Shown here piece by piece: positions 12,973 through 23,322 of a stretch of 64,000 nt of DNA (positions within the stretch are counted from its first letter, which is position 1; every line of letters starts with the position of its first letter). A program made the position numbers and the translations under genes. Where the stretch lies: positions 16,913,714 to 16,977,713 of the forward strand of contig CM029111.1 in the NCBI GenBank assembly GCA_016859345.1. Reading direction: 5' to 3'. Below the pieces are notes generated by a model. That model was not told the origin of the DNA, ran no database searches, and saw only the letters and a list, made by a program, of their open reading frames with translations. The stretch comes from Istiophorus platypterus (lineage: Eukaryota > Chordata > Actinopteri > Istiophoriformes > Istiophoridae).

Positions 12973-14159
12973 TCAGCTTCAAGGCTCCAAAAATAAATAA
13001 ATTTAAAAAAAAGAAAGAAGAAAAAGAAAGATGAAGTCGAATTTCCCCAGTGGTCTCAGGTTAATCAGTGGGACCGAGGGTAAGCTTGCACAGCTCAGGA
13101 CACTCTGCACACACACCTCACATTTTACAGGTTATTATTCTTTTTTTTCCCTCCCCCCCCGAGGGGCAGTCTTTCCCCCTCCCTCACCTCAGCTTAGTTT
13201 CAAAAACCCGGCTCCAATGGCAGCAATGGCACAATAATAAAAATAATAATAATTTCTAAAAAATTAAAATGACCTGTTGTGATAAGAGGTAAACATCCGC
13301 CAGATGTTGGTGGGGGAAAAAAAAAAAGAGCCAGAGGTGAGGATAAGGGTTCAGTGGGAGAGTTGCGTGAGTCCTGGCGGCTCGGAGAAGGCAGCTCCCA
13401 GCTTGTGTTCAAGCATACTGGAAATTTCGCGGACTGCTGCCACTGAGGTCCACGAGAAATGAGGGCTTATTAACCCCTGCTCGACTATTGGAGGAAGGCA
13501 CCCCCGCTAACCCAGAACACCTCCTCCTCCTCCTCTTCTTCCTCCCCTCCTCTGCAAACTCTGCAGGAGTGCTCCTAAAATAAACCAAAAAAACCAAAAA
13601 AAACCAAAATCCAGTTCGAGTTATAATCCTCAAATTACTCCCAAATGTTAGTTTTTTTTTTTTTCCTCATCCACTTGAGCAACTCTTTCACAAAGGCCCA
13701 TTATTGACTGAGGGGAACAGGACATTGGTCTGTTGGTGAATCATCGGTTAGGTCTGCCTCCGGCCTCTCTGTTGGAGAGTTGACAGCACAAACACAATCA
13801 CAAACAAAAACAAAAAGCACTAACGGGCCTTGAGATGTGGGTTTATTTTCTGAGAAAAAACAGGCTGGAGGCGACTCCTTACATATATATTTATGTACAT
13901 GATTTCATCCACACCTGCTTATTTTTTTTTCATTATCTACATTACGAACAAATACAGTGAGTGTCCAAAAAAACAACAACCAAACAAAACAAAGCAAAAC
14001 TGAACAAACAAAAAAAACCACAATAAAATGTTTTGTTTGTTCAGGTGCTGTCCATGGTGCTGATTGGTGTCTATTGTTAGATCAACAACAACAGATAATG
14101 TTACCTGTACAACAGTTATATGTGTGCAAAGTTCTGAGGTCATAAAGTCAAATTCCCTT

Positions 14160-14243
14160 CATATATATTCGTGTATATATCTATATATATCTATATATAT
14201 CTATATCTATATAGATATAGATATAGATATATATATATATATT
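14160..14243. repeat. TATC/TAGA tract with perfect palindrome
   Basis: Repeated ATATCT units switch to AGATAT units. Positions 14196-14210 and 14211-14225 form a perfect 15+15 bp inverted repeat with no spacer. It lies just beyond the pfkfb1 poly(A) candidate in the transcribed direction. Confidence 0.85.
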
Positions 14244-14252
14244 CGTATTTTT

Positions 14253-14258
14253 TTTATT
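14253..14258 (-). terminator. Candidate pfkfb1 poly(A) signal (AATAAA)
   Basis: AATAAA on the minus strand, about 440 nt after the pfkfb1 stop codon at 14698-14700. It is the nearest exact hexamer I noticed downstream. Confidence 0.4.
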
Positions 14259-14403
14259 TGATTTTCTCTCAGCCTGGGGGACACAGTGCATTATTTTTTC
14301 CCCCCTCCAGGTCGTTTGTAAACAGTGTGACGTTTTTCAAAGTTGTCGAGAAAAGTCAACTCCAGTTGGATAAGACACGGGAACATTTCACAGACATGTT
14401 AAA

Positions 14404-14404
14404 A

Positions 14405-14449
<45 letters not shown>
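14404..14449. repeat. (CA)n microsatellite
   Basis: About 20 CA units with one CG change, within the proposed pfkfb1 3' UTR. Confidence 0.9.
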
Positions 14450-14697
14450 CCTCCGGTAACATCTACAGGTCACGTCCTTTTCCAGTCGCTGCAGGTGGAG
14501 TCAATGTTATTTCACCGACTGTCCCATTTCTTCCGTCTGCTTCTTCCTCTGCTGCTTTGAAGCCCCCCCCCCCATCTGCTTTCTACTGTCATCAACCTTT
14601 AACTGGAGTGAATCTGTAATTGTTGGTGGGATTTTTTAGTGAAGCTAATCAGTGGCAGTGGGTCCAGTTTTAATGTGGTTTTGGTTCTCTCTTCCTT

Positions 14698-17600
14698 TTA
14701 TACGTGGTCAGGGACAGTCTGCAGAGCTTCCTCCGGGTTTCTGTTGACGTCCACGTTCTGCAGCGATAGCAAAAAGAAATATTTAGGGTCCGTTTAAAGC
14801 CGGACTGCTTGACTTCTGCTGAACAGCGACCACTGGGGGCCATGAGTGGCAATTACAGGACATTATATGACACTGAAAATTTTTCTGCTTTACATAACAC
14901 CTTCGTGAGTAAATGTGCTTGTTATTTCTTATGAATACAGCTTTTTTTTATTAGTAATAGGATGGTTTTGATATTCTCTTTCAAAAGTTCGAAAGCCCCT
15001 TTTAAAACCTGAGAAAGTGCAGATTTTTTACTTTTATTTTTCTGTTTCCAATCATTAAAACGAGCAGCCCAATCCTCACCACTACACATATTCATTCCAT
15101 CAATAAATTCAAATTACAAGACTTTATTGCCTGCTGTCAGACATATGCAATGTACCACTGACCAACAAGTTGGCAGGTCTAAGTGTCTATTACAGCGGCT
15201 GTGTGTCTGTGGAAACTTACCATCGGCCTCTCCCTGTGCGTGTTGACCGCTTCGATGTTAAGGAAAAACGGCTCAATTCTACATCCTGGAAGTGAGGAGA
15301 GAAAGCCAGACTGTCAGGGAGAGGTTTAGCGCAAATAGGGTTCACGTCATACGCTGAAGAACCCACAAACCTACCGTAGGCCATCGGTGTGAGTTTGAGC
15401 ACCGTGTGAAGTGGGCATCTGAGATAAGGCAGCTCACCTTCAGGGGGAGGGAAAAAATAAGATGGTTGAGGGTGTTCAAACATCGTATCACACATAGCAA
15501 AGAGGCCGGTCTGAGCGGACGTTGAGTCGGGTTCTCCGTACCTGCGGGTTTGTCCAAGAAGTAGGCCAGCAGGCAGCGCATCACGGCCTGGTGGCAGATG
15601 ACCAGGACGTTCTCCTGCCGTTCCAGCTCCATGATGACTGGCTCCAGACGGTGGACCAGGTCCTCGTAGGACTGGGAAAAAAAGGGACAAAACGGCTGAA
15701 GAATTCAAGAATTAATCACGTGGCCAGACTTCTATTTAAGAATGTACACTAGACTATTCAGGTTCTCTTGTAACAAATGTGTCTGTCAGGATAAATCTGG
15801 TTGGGGAAACTTGAGAAAGTTCAACATTTTAGGAAATATGCTCATTCCCCCTTTTTGGTAAGAATCAATAAGAAGATTGACAACTCTAAAATCTTCTAAT
15901 CCAGTAATCTACTCTACTAAAATCTCTGGGTTAAAATAATAAGAACAACTTTATTGTCTATCAAGAAGTAAAAGAAAAAAAAATTCTTTGACAAGGCTCA
16001 ACAATGAATAAATAAACCACACAGGGCAGTGCAGTTTGTGGTGTGAAAGCAGAACTGACCAGCCAGAGGATGGTGGGAGTCAAAATCTAAATTACTCTTA
16101 AATACATCAGTTCAGGTTAAAATACAAATAAGCAAGCAGGCTGTGAGTGAGGTATATATTTTTTGCACATGTAGTGCGTCCAGAATGGAAGGATTTCCCT
16201 GATTCTAGTGAAAAGGAGTCAACACTAATACAATGAAAAAAAACTAAAAGGCAACAGTTTATCATTTTTTCTATCTTTTGAACTGAACTACAACTATGAA
16301 AGCACCATCAGAGGTGGGTTTCGTTACCTGCGGACAGAGCCAGGCTGGCATTGTCGCTCTCTCATGTTTAGTCTCTTGGGTGGAACTTGGTATATAAAGA
16401 CCAAAGATGAGGGTGGAATCAATCTTCTCTTTAAAACCCTCGGCAAGAAGGTAAATAGTGTTTTTTCCCCCAAAATGTCAGACTATTCCTTCAACCCCCA
16501 CACTGCTCCAGTGGAGTTGTTCAACAGTCAACCAATCAGACTGTGTTCGTACTGAATGTGTTTATGTCGCCTTATGAGTTTGAACAGAACAACCCCTAGT
16601 GATAGTGTCCTGGTTGAAGAAACTGGGGGGAAAAAGAAAAGAAAAGAAAAGAATATACAATGTCCCGGTATATTCAGACTGACACTCACCTCACCCTTCG
16701 GGTAACGGTAGCGATACTTGTCCTGGTCTCTCAGCGCAAACTCCTCTGGGAAATTCTCCTGGATCTCCTCGTAGCTTAGCTCCTCACAGACACCCTTAGC
16801 GGGGGAAAAAAAAAAAATCACATCGCATCATCAAATCGTTTGGAGCGTGTACAGTTTCAATCTGTAGGACTGAATTATGTTTTACATATGTAATAAAACC
16901 TACAGCGTCTATCTCATTGAGGGCCTTCCACTGTTCGTAGGGGACCCCCAGAGCCTCTGCTGTCTGGATGGTCCTCTTCATGTGGCTCGTCCACACCTTC
17001 AGGTCACTGATGCTCTGACCCTTGATGAAGGCTGCCAGGGCGTTAGCATACTGCGGAGAATGGGGGGGGGGCAGAGGTTCCTGTCCATCTTTTATTTCAT
17101 ATAAAAGATGAATGAGCATGGAACCCTTTGTGTCCGGCTCTTAACCCAGTTCAGTCTGCTCACCTTCAGGCCTCTAGGGGAGAGGCCCGAGTCCCCACCG
17201 ATGCGACCCAAGAGGTTGAGCTCGCTCTCCCCATGGCGGCTCAGGTAGATCGACCGCGGCGTGACGTGGATGTTCATGAGGTAGTAGACGATCCTGCTCT
17301 GGATGTGGTCCTGGACCCGGTTCACCAGGTATCTGCTGCCCACGTCGAAGATCTTGATGTAGGAGAGCTTCCTGTATGGAGACATGGGATTGAGGAAAAC
17401 CAAGTTTAAGAATGAATTTGTCAGAGTTGATTGTGTGGAAGAGCTGTGCGCCCCTCCCCCCGCCCCCCTCTGTCTACTTTAGTATCAAATGAAGAAAAGC
17501 ATTGTGGGTAGCTACCTGTCTTTGTCATCGTCTATGGACATGTAACTGGCCTTGTAGCACTCGATGCGCTGGATGAAATCCTCCATGGCTTCGTCTATGT

Positions 17601-20600
17601 CGCGGTCCACATAATCTGGACTTCCAAATTTTACTTGCTTGAAAGGAAAGTTTTGGATTTTTTTTTAAAAATTAATTTGTTTTTTTAATCCCAAACTTTA
17701 AACATTTACACTAAGAAAAGGTGTTGGCAGTGTGGGGGTGTGTATCACCTTGATATTCTCTGCAATGATTTCTGGGTCATCACAGATTGATTCCACAAAG
17801 AACACCTGCATGGGAATGGAATAAAGAGTTCAATTTATCAAATGACTGTGAAATATACTCTTTATTTACCTCTCATAACCATTTGTTTGTGTCTGTGTGT
17901 GTTTTATTTCTCTTTTAGGTCTCGCATCTGTCTGTTAAATACGAAGCTACAGCTGCCAGCAGCTTTTAGCTTAGCTTAGCATGAAGCCCAAAAACTGCTA
18001 ACCTGGTTCCATCTGAGAGTAAAAAAACAAAAAACAAAAACAAAAACAAAAAAAAAACAAAAACTGGAGTACTGATGTCACTTTGAGGTTTCCTAACAAC
18101 CGGGTCACTACTTCAAGCAGAGATATGATCTGCCACGTTAGCCTCCTCCCCCCAATAAAACCACAACTCTTTAAGCTAAGCTAACTGGCTGCAGGCATGT
18201 GAGCGGTATCGATCTTCTCATCTGGCTCGTTCTGAATACGAGTAAACAAGCGCATTTCCCAGAACTTAATCCTTTAAACATCACTGTGTCGCTGCCACAG
18301 CTGTACTCGCCTTGTAGCCCCTCTCCTTTGCAAAGCTCATGATGATCACCCTCCTTTCCCTGGTGGTGTTGGTTGCATCGAATACCTGGATAGCAAAGGG
18401 ACACACATTATTAGTAAAGCATTTTTATAAGGGAGTGATACTTTATATACTACATTTTACCTGTACAACAAACTAAGATAAAAAAAAACAACAGATCACA
18501 GCGCAAAGCTCTTCCAAACCACATTTCGTAATTTCTTCCTTAACTTCCTAATTATTGTTCCTTATAATACTGACTGACATTTACAAAGCAACTGCTTTTC
18601 ATCAAGTATGTTCACAAATAACTGCTGAGGCACATAACTGCATTAGTAGTTTTCTCATGTTACACATGGATGCTTGTTTCATTCTCAGGTTTAATTTCTT
18701 AATTCAGGTTCCGTTTTCCAATTCTTATCACAACATAGTGTTGCACATACAAGGCAGTATCCACCACATGCCTTAAAAAACTGAGCAAGAAAGATGCTCC
18801 CTTGGAAAATGAAGCCTTAATCTCAGCTATACAGGGGAATTCCAGAGATTTAGTATAGTTTATGGTACTGGCACGAGATAAGAGGAAGAACAATCAAAAT
18901 CTGTGCCACAGAGACTGAGATATCCATGGCGTCAAATCCCCAGATTAGGTCAAGCTGCAAACCCCCCCCCCCCAAAAAACAAAAAAACAACAACACTGGG
19001 ACCTACAATCCCCATAATGCAACTCTATAGTGTCTTTTGTTGCCTGATTGAAGCCCATGTCCTTAAATCTCTCCGATCCCCAATTTGTAACACAGAGTAC
19101 CTGTTGGGAATCTGTAGCCTCCAGGCCCAGACGGAGATAACCCCAATATCTTCATTGCTGCCTTTTTATGTTTTCACTCTTTTATTGTGATTAGAGGGAC
19201 AGTTTCAGTTGTCCTCTTACTCACGGCTACTTGTCCCTGCTCCTTCGTGAAGTAAGTGTTGACGTCTTTGAGCGCGGCTGAGGCACAGGCCCTGAGAAAG
19301 AGGTGACACGAATGGGAAAAAGGAGCAAAAAACTGCAGAGGAAAAAATGTGGGCGAGTGATGGAAATGACGGTGGAGGACAAAAGCAGAGGATGCGTATA
19401 AAACTCAGCAGTGACTCTCAGCACTAGAGTGGCTCATCAGAGCGTCCGTGTGGTGCTTACTTGCGGATTTTCATGGCCTCCTCATTGTCGGGTTTGAAGA
19501 ACTCAAAGTTCTTATAGATCTTGACGGCCTCCCTTCGATACTGGCCCACGTTAAACACTGGTGAGATTGAAAAACAGAGGTTATAAAAATGTTGCTTCCT
19601 TTTTTAGGGCAAAAAAAAAAAAAACCTAGTACAGAAGCTACTGATAAAACATTCAACTTATCCTCCCTTTGATTCCCTTATCCCTTGGATTCTCTTTGGA
19701 AGCTTACTTTTTGTGGGAACGCCAATCCAGTTCAGGTAGCGAGTGAGCTTCTTGGCGATGTAGGTCTTCCCTCTGGCTGGAAGGCCCACCATCACGATCA
19801 TGGTCGGAGAGTTACAGAACTGAGGCACCGAGGCTGAGGCGATGGAAACAAAACACACATGGTAACGTGACGTGTTGGTGCCACTGTCCCTGCACACGCA
19901 ACACTTGTCATTCAGCAAAATTGAAAGTATCAAACAGCTCTCTGAGGCTCTGTGCTGCAGGAAATGTGTTGAGTGTGTGTGTGTGTGTGTGTTTGTGTGT
20001 GTGTGTTTGTGTGTGTGTGTGTGCCTGCGTGTGTGTCTGAGTGTCACTGCCAAGGTAATCTTCATTAAGAGAGAATAAGAGCTCCGAGGCACAGCTCAAA
20101 TGTCTGCCCGGCTGTCGGTCTCTGGCAGCACATCTTGACACAAAAAACTGTCCAACTGACCACATGCAGACAAAAAGAATCAAATAAAAGGGACACAGGA
20201 TGAAGATACAGTGATTAAAGAAACATCTGCAAATAGTCAGAACTTGCTCCTCTTGCTCTTCCACCTCCTCCTCCTATTCCTCAGGTAGTCACATAGAAAT
20301 AACCAGAGCAACAGCACGGTCTACCGCGCCATATGGTTGACAACCACGGGAACAAAACGCTCCTAATCTCAGAGTGTGTTAAAATGTCAAGCCGCCCATG
20401 CAGCCTGTTACCAATTAGCTCAGCTATAGACAACAGTGTCCCCAATGTAACATCAACATTCACACATACATACATACATTCATACAAATCTAAGACTCTG
20501 GTTCAGACTGTGCCACTACTAACAGTTATTTAACCCCAGAATCTTCATCTGGCTAGAAAGATGCAGGGCCTTTGAATGATACCTGAGATAAATTATAATA

Positions 20601-20615
20601 ATTCCCTGTTCACAG

Positions 20616-20677
<62 letters not shown>

Positions 20678-21376
20678 CTCATTTTTTAAGCAGCATCTCA
20701 GACCTTCTTACCCAGCCATGACCCCGTTGTCACATGCTTGTCTGTCACCGGGGTCAAACAAAACACCAGTAATTTATAAAGCAGACTGCGGCATTGCTTG
20801 CCAGTTAGCTGTACCCCCCCCGAAAAAGTACCCGGATTGTCCTGCGTGTGTCTATACAGGGACAGGGAGAGAGTGTCAGCCTCCAGACTGTTCGATTATG
20901 AATGGAGCATGCTGCGTCAGCAAAATGCTCCGAGGGCCACGTCAGACGCTGAACAGAGGGTCAGCTCAGACGTGGTCTGGCCCGGGCTGGCTGTCACCCT
21001 GTGGCTGGCTCCAGACTGCTGCCTCCTGCCTACCTGCACCCCCCCCCCCCCCCGAAAAAAAAATCCCTGACAGGACTGAGGAGAGGGGTCCGAGCTGAAG
21101 GGTCCAGCACAGTCAGCCCAAAAAAAGAGACCAAAAGACCCCGCTGCAAACGCCAACATCATCTGTTAAAACCCAAACTGAGATAAAGTAGGCACAGAAA
21201 GCGGCAGTTGGACAGAATAGATGATGTATCTTAATCTTTTTTTTTTTTTTTTTTTTCCTGCACTTACATCCCCTCCTGCGGTTGAGGTTGCAGCTCATCC
21301 ATGGCACCCAGATCTTGAGCAGAGGCGTCTGCGTGAGCTGCTTCTGCTCCGTGGACGCATTAGCGATGAGAGCCAT
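14698..21376 (-). CDS. pfkfb1: 6-phosphofructo-2-kinase/fructose-2,6-bisphosphatase 1, liver type
   Basis: Cytosolic bifunctional enzyme that makes and degrades fructose-2,6-bisphosphate, the allosteric switch between glycolysis and gluconeogenesis. Exons: 21376-21268, 19833-19708, 19557-19461, 19291-19225, 18385-18311, 17805-17749, 17637-17516, 17371-17164, 17050-16904, 16794-16690, 15671-15542, 15437-15375, 15285-15221, 14757-14698. All phases join to 476 aa (mammalian PFKFB1 is about 471). The kinase half has the P-loop GLPARGKT at 53-60. The phosphatase half has catalytic RHGESE (His264) and the second His in VICHQAV (His398). RRRGSS at 33-38 matches the PKA site of the liver isoform (rat Ser32), absent from PFKFB4, hence the name. 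The start is the ATG before ALIANAS; KIWVP follows as in the family. Intron 5 starts with GC instead of GT. The alternative muscle-type first exon was not found. Confidence 0.95.
15785..15900. repeat. Fragment of teleost TTAGCTTAGC-family repeat
   Basis: Contains TTCAACATTTTAGGAAATATGC followed by the head of an interspersed repeat common in percomorphs. It lies in the pfkfb1 intron between exons 10 and 11. The remainder of that 1-kb intron holds nothing clear. Confidence 0.5.
17915..18190. repeat. Teleost TTAGCTTAGC-family interspersed repeat in pfkfb1 intron 5
   Basis: Core AGCTTTTAGCTTAGCTTAGC, then AAAACTGCTAACCTGG, and a closing TAAGCTAAGCTAACTGGCTG. I know this arrangement as a widespread percomorph repeat. 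Its inverted TTAGC/GCTAA ends flank an A-rich tract. Related fragments lie at 48700-48900 and 49705-49850. Confidence 0.6.
19971..20042. repeat. (GT)n microsatellite in pfkfb1 intron 1
   Basis: Imperfect GT tract interrupted by TT and CT/CG changes. Confidence 0.9.
20620..20675. repeat. (CA)n microsatellite in pfkfb1 intron 1
   Basis: Near-perfect tract of about 28 CA units. Downstream in the same intron are short poly-C runs (about 21040-21054). Confidence 0.9.
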
Positions 21377-21949
21377 TGGGGGGCCCGTGCGGCAGGGTTG
21401 GAGGGGCGGACGACAAAAAAGGCGCACAGCCCTGCAATCTGTGTGCATGTGTGAGTGTGCTTCACTGAACACTGAACACTACCTACTGCAGGTCAGCTGA
21501 CTGTTGCTAAGGAGCAGTACTTAGTAGGCAGGAGGAGAGGGGGTAGTGTGGGGGGGGGATCCTGAGCTCACGCTGCTCTTGTCTGCCTCCCTCGTCTGTT
21601 TCAGAGCAGCTGCCAGGTGATCTGCGGTGATGTCAGGGATGGAGGAGGCGCCCAGATCCGTCGTCACTGTGCGTCATGTCTGCTTCCAGGGACACAGCTG
21701 GTTTCTCAGCCGGGGCCCCGAGCAACGGAGTCATGTGGGCCGAGTGTAACACGTGGGGACTTCTCATGAATTCAGATGAGCTGCACAGGCTGTTTGTTTG
21801 TCAAACTGAGAGGTGGGGAGGGGGGTGCTCTTATTTCTTACCACCAGAGGGCGGTTTAAACCTTAACTTCAGATCTGGCACACTCAAGGGGGGTGAATTA
21901 AAATCCTTAAAACTGAAGTGTATGGATTTTTAATTAATTAAACCCACCA

Positions 21950-22160
21950 ATAGAGAAAGAAATACTCAATTATTTTTGCCTTAGGTAAAAGTAGTAACAC
22001 TACTGTGCAGAAATACTCTGTTACAAGTAAAACTCCAGCATTCAAAATTTATGCATAATTCCCATTTCAGATTAAGGTATATTATTGGACTGTAATGATG
22101 ATGCATTCTTGTGCATATCATGTTAATGTTTCACCTAGTAAAGGTGGGGTTGATTTATAT
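21950..22160. repeat. AGTACTGTAC-type teleost repeat fragment
   Basis: GTAAAAGTAGTAACACTACTG, AAATACTCTGTTACAAGTAAAACTCC and the following AT-rich sequence match the interspersed repeat seen in the itih6 introns. Confidence 0.5.
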
Positions 22161-23283
22161 TACTTTATTCTGTTAGATAATTTTCTTAAAGGGATCAAAT
22201 TTTATTTTCTTATCTAAACCTACAATAACACATGTGAATTTTTTTGTTAATTATATTTTCAATCATTGATTCGAAGGAGAAAAATAAAATCCAATAAAAG
22301 ATCCAATAAAAGCGACCCCATTTACCTATTTTTTGGCTAATGTTCAAAGCCCATCAAGCAACTCCTCCTGGGCAGTGATTATTAGGGCACTGGTGATCAG
22401 TAATAACCTGTTTGGCACTCGGCTCGACCATTAGGAGAAGGTACATGTTATTCCGTTGGACGTTTGCCCCAGAAGGAGGTCAACATGTCCTCCCAGACGG
22501 CAGCCATGTAGGCTCGGTCCTTCCTCCCACTACCTCTCCCTCAATCTCTCCCCTCCCTCCCATGTACACACTGTCATGAAAAATTCCTCTTAATGCATGA
22601 GCATGTTCCTACAAGTGTTGCGATTTAAGCAAGTTCTCAGAGGTGACATCCTTCTCTGAGGATCACCTTCAAAAGTCAGGTCTCAAACATACGTGGGCTG
22701 GTTAATCTTTGAGGCATGATCTAGAAAAGCAGTGAATTGGGTTTTATCAAATGACAAGCGAAGCAAAAGCTACACTCTTAACTTCCTCTTTCTTCCTTCC
22801 TCTTCCTCTTCTTTCTTAATCTCATTCTTGAGGTATACAACGTCGCACGCGAGTCTATTTTAACTCTGTCAGTCAGTGTGAGTGTATCCCCGGCCTGTAT
22901 GTGTGATATATTAGTGGAAACCTTGCGACCAGGTGTCCCCTATGCATTGTCTGGGCATGCTCTGTGCAGCAGCAGTTCATCTGCGGTTCTCACCTGCGCT
23001 GTCACACCTGCGCAGCCTCAAGGGTTCCAGCTGGGGAAGCTCCATTCTGCGCTCAGTGCAAATCCACGCACACACACGCACCGAGGGATCGGACGTCCTG
23101 GTGGCAGCAGATCCGATGATCTTTTTAAAGAAACTAAACCCCTATGCCAAAGTATTCCCGACCCCCACCCACTCTCGGGCCCTCTCTCCCCTCGACACAT
23201 GGACATATGATAGCAGCACACTGGGCTTGTCCTTTTAATGTTTGCCAGGGCCAGAGTTCACAACGTGCACACACAGCTTGGGG

Positions 23284-23322
23284 AGCAGCAGCAGCAGCAG
23301 CAGCAGCAACAGCAACAGCAAT
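23284..23322. repeat. CAG/CAA trinucleotide repeat
   Basis: About eight GCA/CAG units followed by CAACAG units. It is in no convincing coding frame. Confidence 0.9.

Larger units (their letters stand above)
12973..14697. other. Intergenic: itih6 upstream region and pfkfb1 3' flank
   Basis: About 1.7 kb between two minus-strand genes. It should hold the itih6 promoter (near 13000-13600; no clear TATA box seen) and the pfkfb1 3' UTR (down to about 14230). Long A/T runs, a TA-rich palindromic tract and a (CA)n tract occur. No coding exon is seen; short frames here have no family resemblance. Confidence 0.6.

Noticed and set aside
20001..20264. A minus-strand frame starting EEQEEQ as a muscle-type pfkfb1 first exon
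   Set aside because: The first codon is GTG, the peptide does not resemble the known muscle-type leader, and no donor in the right phase was found.
14698..21376. pfkfb4 or pfkfb3 as the name of the PFK-2 gene
   Set aside because: The RRRGSS PKA site and SVPQF follow-on match PFKFB1; PFKFB4 lacks them.
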